From the NCBI GenBank assembly GCA_958450365.1, contig CAUEEP010000743.1, forward strand, positions 7,743,501 to 7,807,500: a DNA stretch of 64,000 nt. Reading direction: 5' to 3'. The notes under the pieces were generated by a model that was not told where the DNA came from, did no database searches, and was given only the letters and a program-made list of their open reading frames with translations. The stretch is from Mesorhabditis belari. Its lineage: Eukaryota; Nematoda; Chromadorea; Rhabditida; Rhabditidae. Both the position numbers and the translations under genes were made by a program. Position 1 is the first letter of the stretch. Each line of letters begins with the position of its first letter. This document shows, piece after piece, positions 62,620-64,000 of this stretch.

Positions 62620-64000
62620 TCACATATATGGAGCAAGTAATTCTTTATCGAGGCAGTGATCTTTTAATTTCTTTTTTCTGAAAAGGTTAATAAAACAACG
62701 CGATGCTTCTTCAAAATTCCATCGTTCTTCGTAGGTACCCGCAATCATGCAACGTGAGCGCAAATTCTGCGTTTGACAAATTTTCAGAAGCACCTAAACT
62801 AAATTAATAATCAAAATTTATAAAAGAACTTGCTTTGTTTATGTCATCACAAGGTCCGCCTTCGAATCGACATAGCTCCAAGTAGGAAAAGTCCCCCGTT
62901 CGATTCAACCAATATAATAAATAATCAGCGACATATTGAAGATTGGTAGTACTTTCCAAGATGAGATCACACAAGGCCAACTTCATAGCATCTTCTCCTG
63001 ACTAAATTAAGTGCTTGGCTTAATATCGCCTAAAAGGGTTATGGTCTCACTATCCATTAAAATCGAATATCTCCAAAAAAAGTTACTTTTTGGTGAGGTG
63101 TCAGGACGCCGGGGGTATCCAATACATATGTAGGCGGTTTATCCAATATTCGAACGCGATTCTGTACTCTAAACACCAATAATATGTATATGCCAGTCTA
63201 GAGCTTTACTCTACCTCACTGTAACACCAGGTCGAGCACCCTCTTGAACTGCGGCATGCTTATGTCCAAGGGTTGCACCACGAAGTGAATTAATGAGTGA
63301 AGACTTTCCAACATTGGGAATACCAACAACCATTGCCTAAAAGAAACTAGAGTTTTATTAAACGCATTCCCACCTGATATTCCGTTTTGACAGATCGATT
63401 AAATCTCGGTGTTTCTTGTAGGATGTCGACCATTGTTCCACACAAATCTCTAAATAAAACTAGCATGTTGAAACATAGATTAGATCATTTTTTTCAAATC
63501 TTTTATTAAAAGTAATCTGTCTGAATATAAAAAACCCACTTAAGAGCATAATTGAGCCGACGTTTACAATCCGTCCAAATAATTTTCTCTATTCCATTTC
63601 GGCGGTAATACTCTTCTACCGGTCCCTTGTATTTCGTCAAATCGATAAGATCCATCTAAAATGGTTACAATAACGGTCAAAGATGAGGTGCCAACTTTGT
63701 TCATAACAAGGATATGCGGTCGAACCGCATACAGTTGTTCAAAAAACAAAGGATTGCGTCCTGTTATTGGTATGCGAGCATCATGAACTAAATGTTAACA
63801 TAAAACCGGTTTAAGTCAAAAGTAACCTTCAATCACTAAATCCACAGATCGCATTTTTCCTTCCATTTTCTTAAATTGAACTGCCATATGCATAGGAAAC
63901 CATATCCGAAAGTCACAACTTTTCGGCAGAACAAATTCTTCGCGAAAATTTGAAGCCACTAAAGCATTGATTAATTAGTGAACAAAAATAATGCAAAACC
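62620..64000 (-). CDS. mtg-1: mitochondrial ribosome-associated GTPase 1 (MTG1), 5' end missing
   Basis: Circularly permuted GTPase of the YlqF/MTG1 family, which assists mitochondrial large-subunit assembly. The gene runs off the right edge, so the N-terminus is missing. Visible order: FRIWFPMHMAVQFKKMEGKM, VDLVIEVHDARIP, then G4 NKMDL (spliced inside, ~63.66 kb), G1 AMVVGIPNVGKSSLINSL (~63.3 kb) and G3 LDTPGVLTP (~63.1 kb). G4 before G1 and G3 is the permutation typical of the family. The C-terminal helical part continues MKLALCDLILESTTNLQYVA to KELLAPYM (TGA at 62620). It lies 112 bp upstream of CCT5 on the same strand. Confidence 0.9.

Overview
The window is nuclear DNA of a nematode, most likely a rhabditid. 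Introns are short (often 40-60 nt) with TTTCAG-type acceptors. Many start codons sit directly behind such an acceptor, as expected for spliced-leader trans-splicing. There are interstitial arrays of the nematode telomere unit TTAGGC, and the gene families are typical of worms. All coding calls below were made by reading exons and checking that splice phases agree across each junction. No alignment or database search was run.

Left part (about 2.3-13.8 kb), minus strand. A 219-codon gene of unknown family is followed by two tandem Orai (store-operated calcium channel) genes with identical exon lengths from exon 2 to the penultimate exon. The upstream Orai copy looks complete (292 aa). The second copy is also open, but it has Asn where human Orai1 has Arg91, and its introns carry nested MITEs.

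Middle part (about 14-29 kb). This is mostly intergenic and repeat-rich. It holds a GC-rich island, a TTAA-flanked piggyBac-like MITE, two small plus-strand genes for secreted or single-pass membrane proteins, a doubtful plus-strand gene, mariner remnants, tRNA-like SINE candidates, and several copies of a GC-rich dispersed repeat.

Right part (29-64 kb), gene-dense and entirely minus strand. From right to left: a mitochondrial-type circularly permuted GTPase (MTG1, partial at the edge), CCT5/TCP-1 epsilon, an ATF2/ATF-7-like bZIP factor, a two-domain C-type lectin, an unidentified 105-aa protein, the DEAH helicase PRP16/DHX38 (mog-1 type), a DNAJC4-like membrane J-protein, an F-box/LRR protein, a TRPM-family channel without the usual long N-terminus, and a kinesin-3 with FHA and C2-like regions (KLP-6 type). 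Short gaps (about 110-320 bp) with 3' splice sites before several ATGs suggest operons: MTG1-CCT5(-bZIP) and PRP16-DnaJ-Fbox.

Mobile DNA is dense. Most elements are non-autonomous, foldback or TIR elements with TA target sites, sitting in introns. No CRISPR array, rRNA gene or confident functional tRNA gene was seen.
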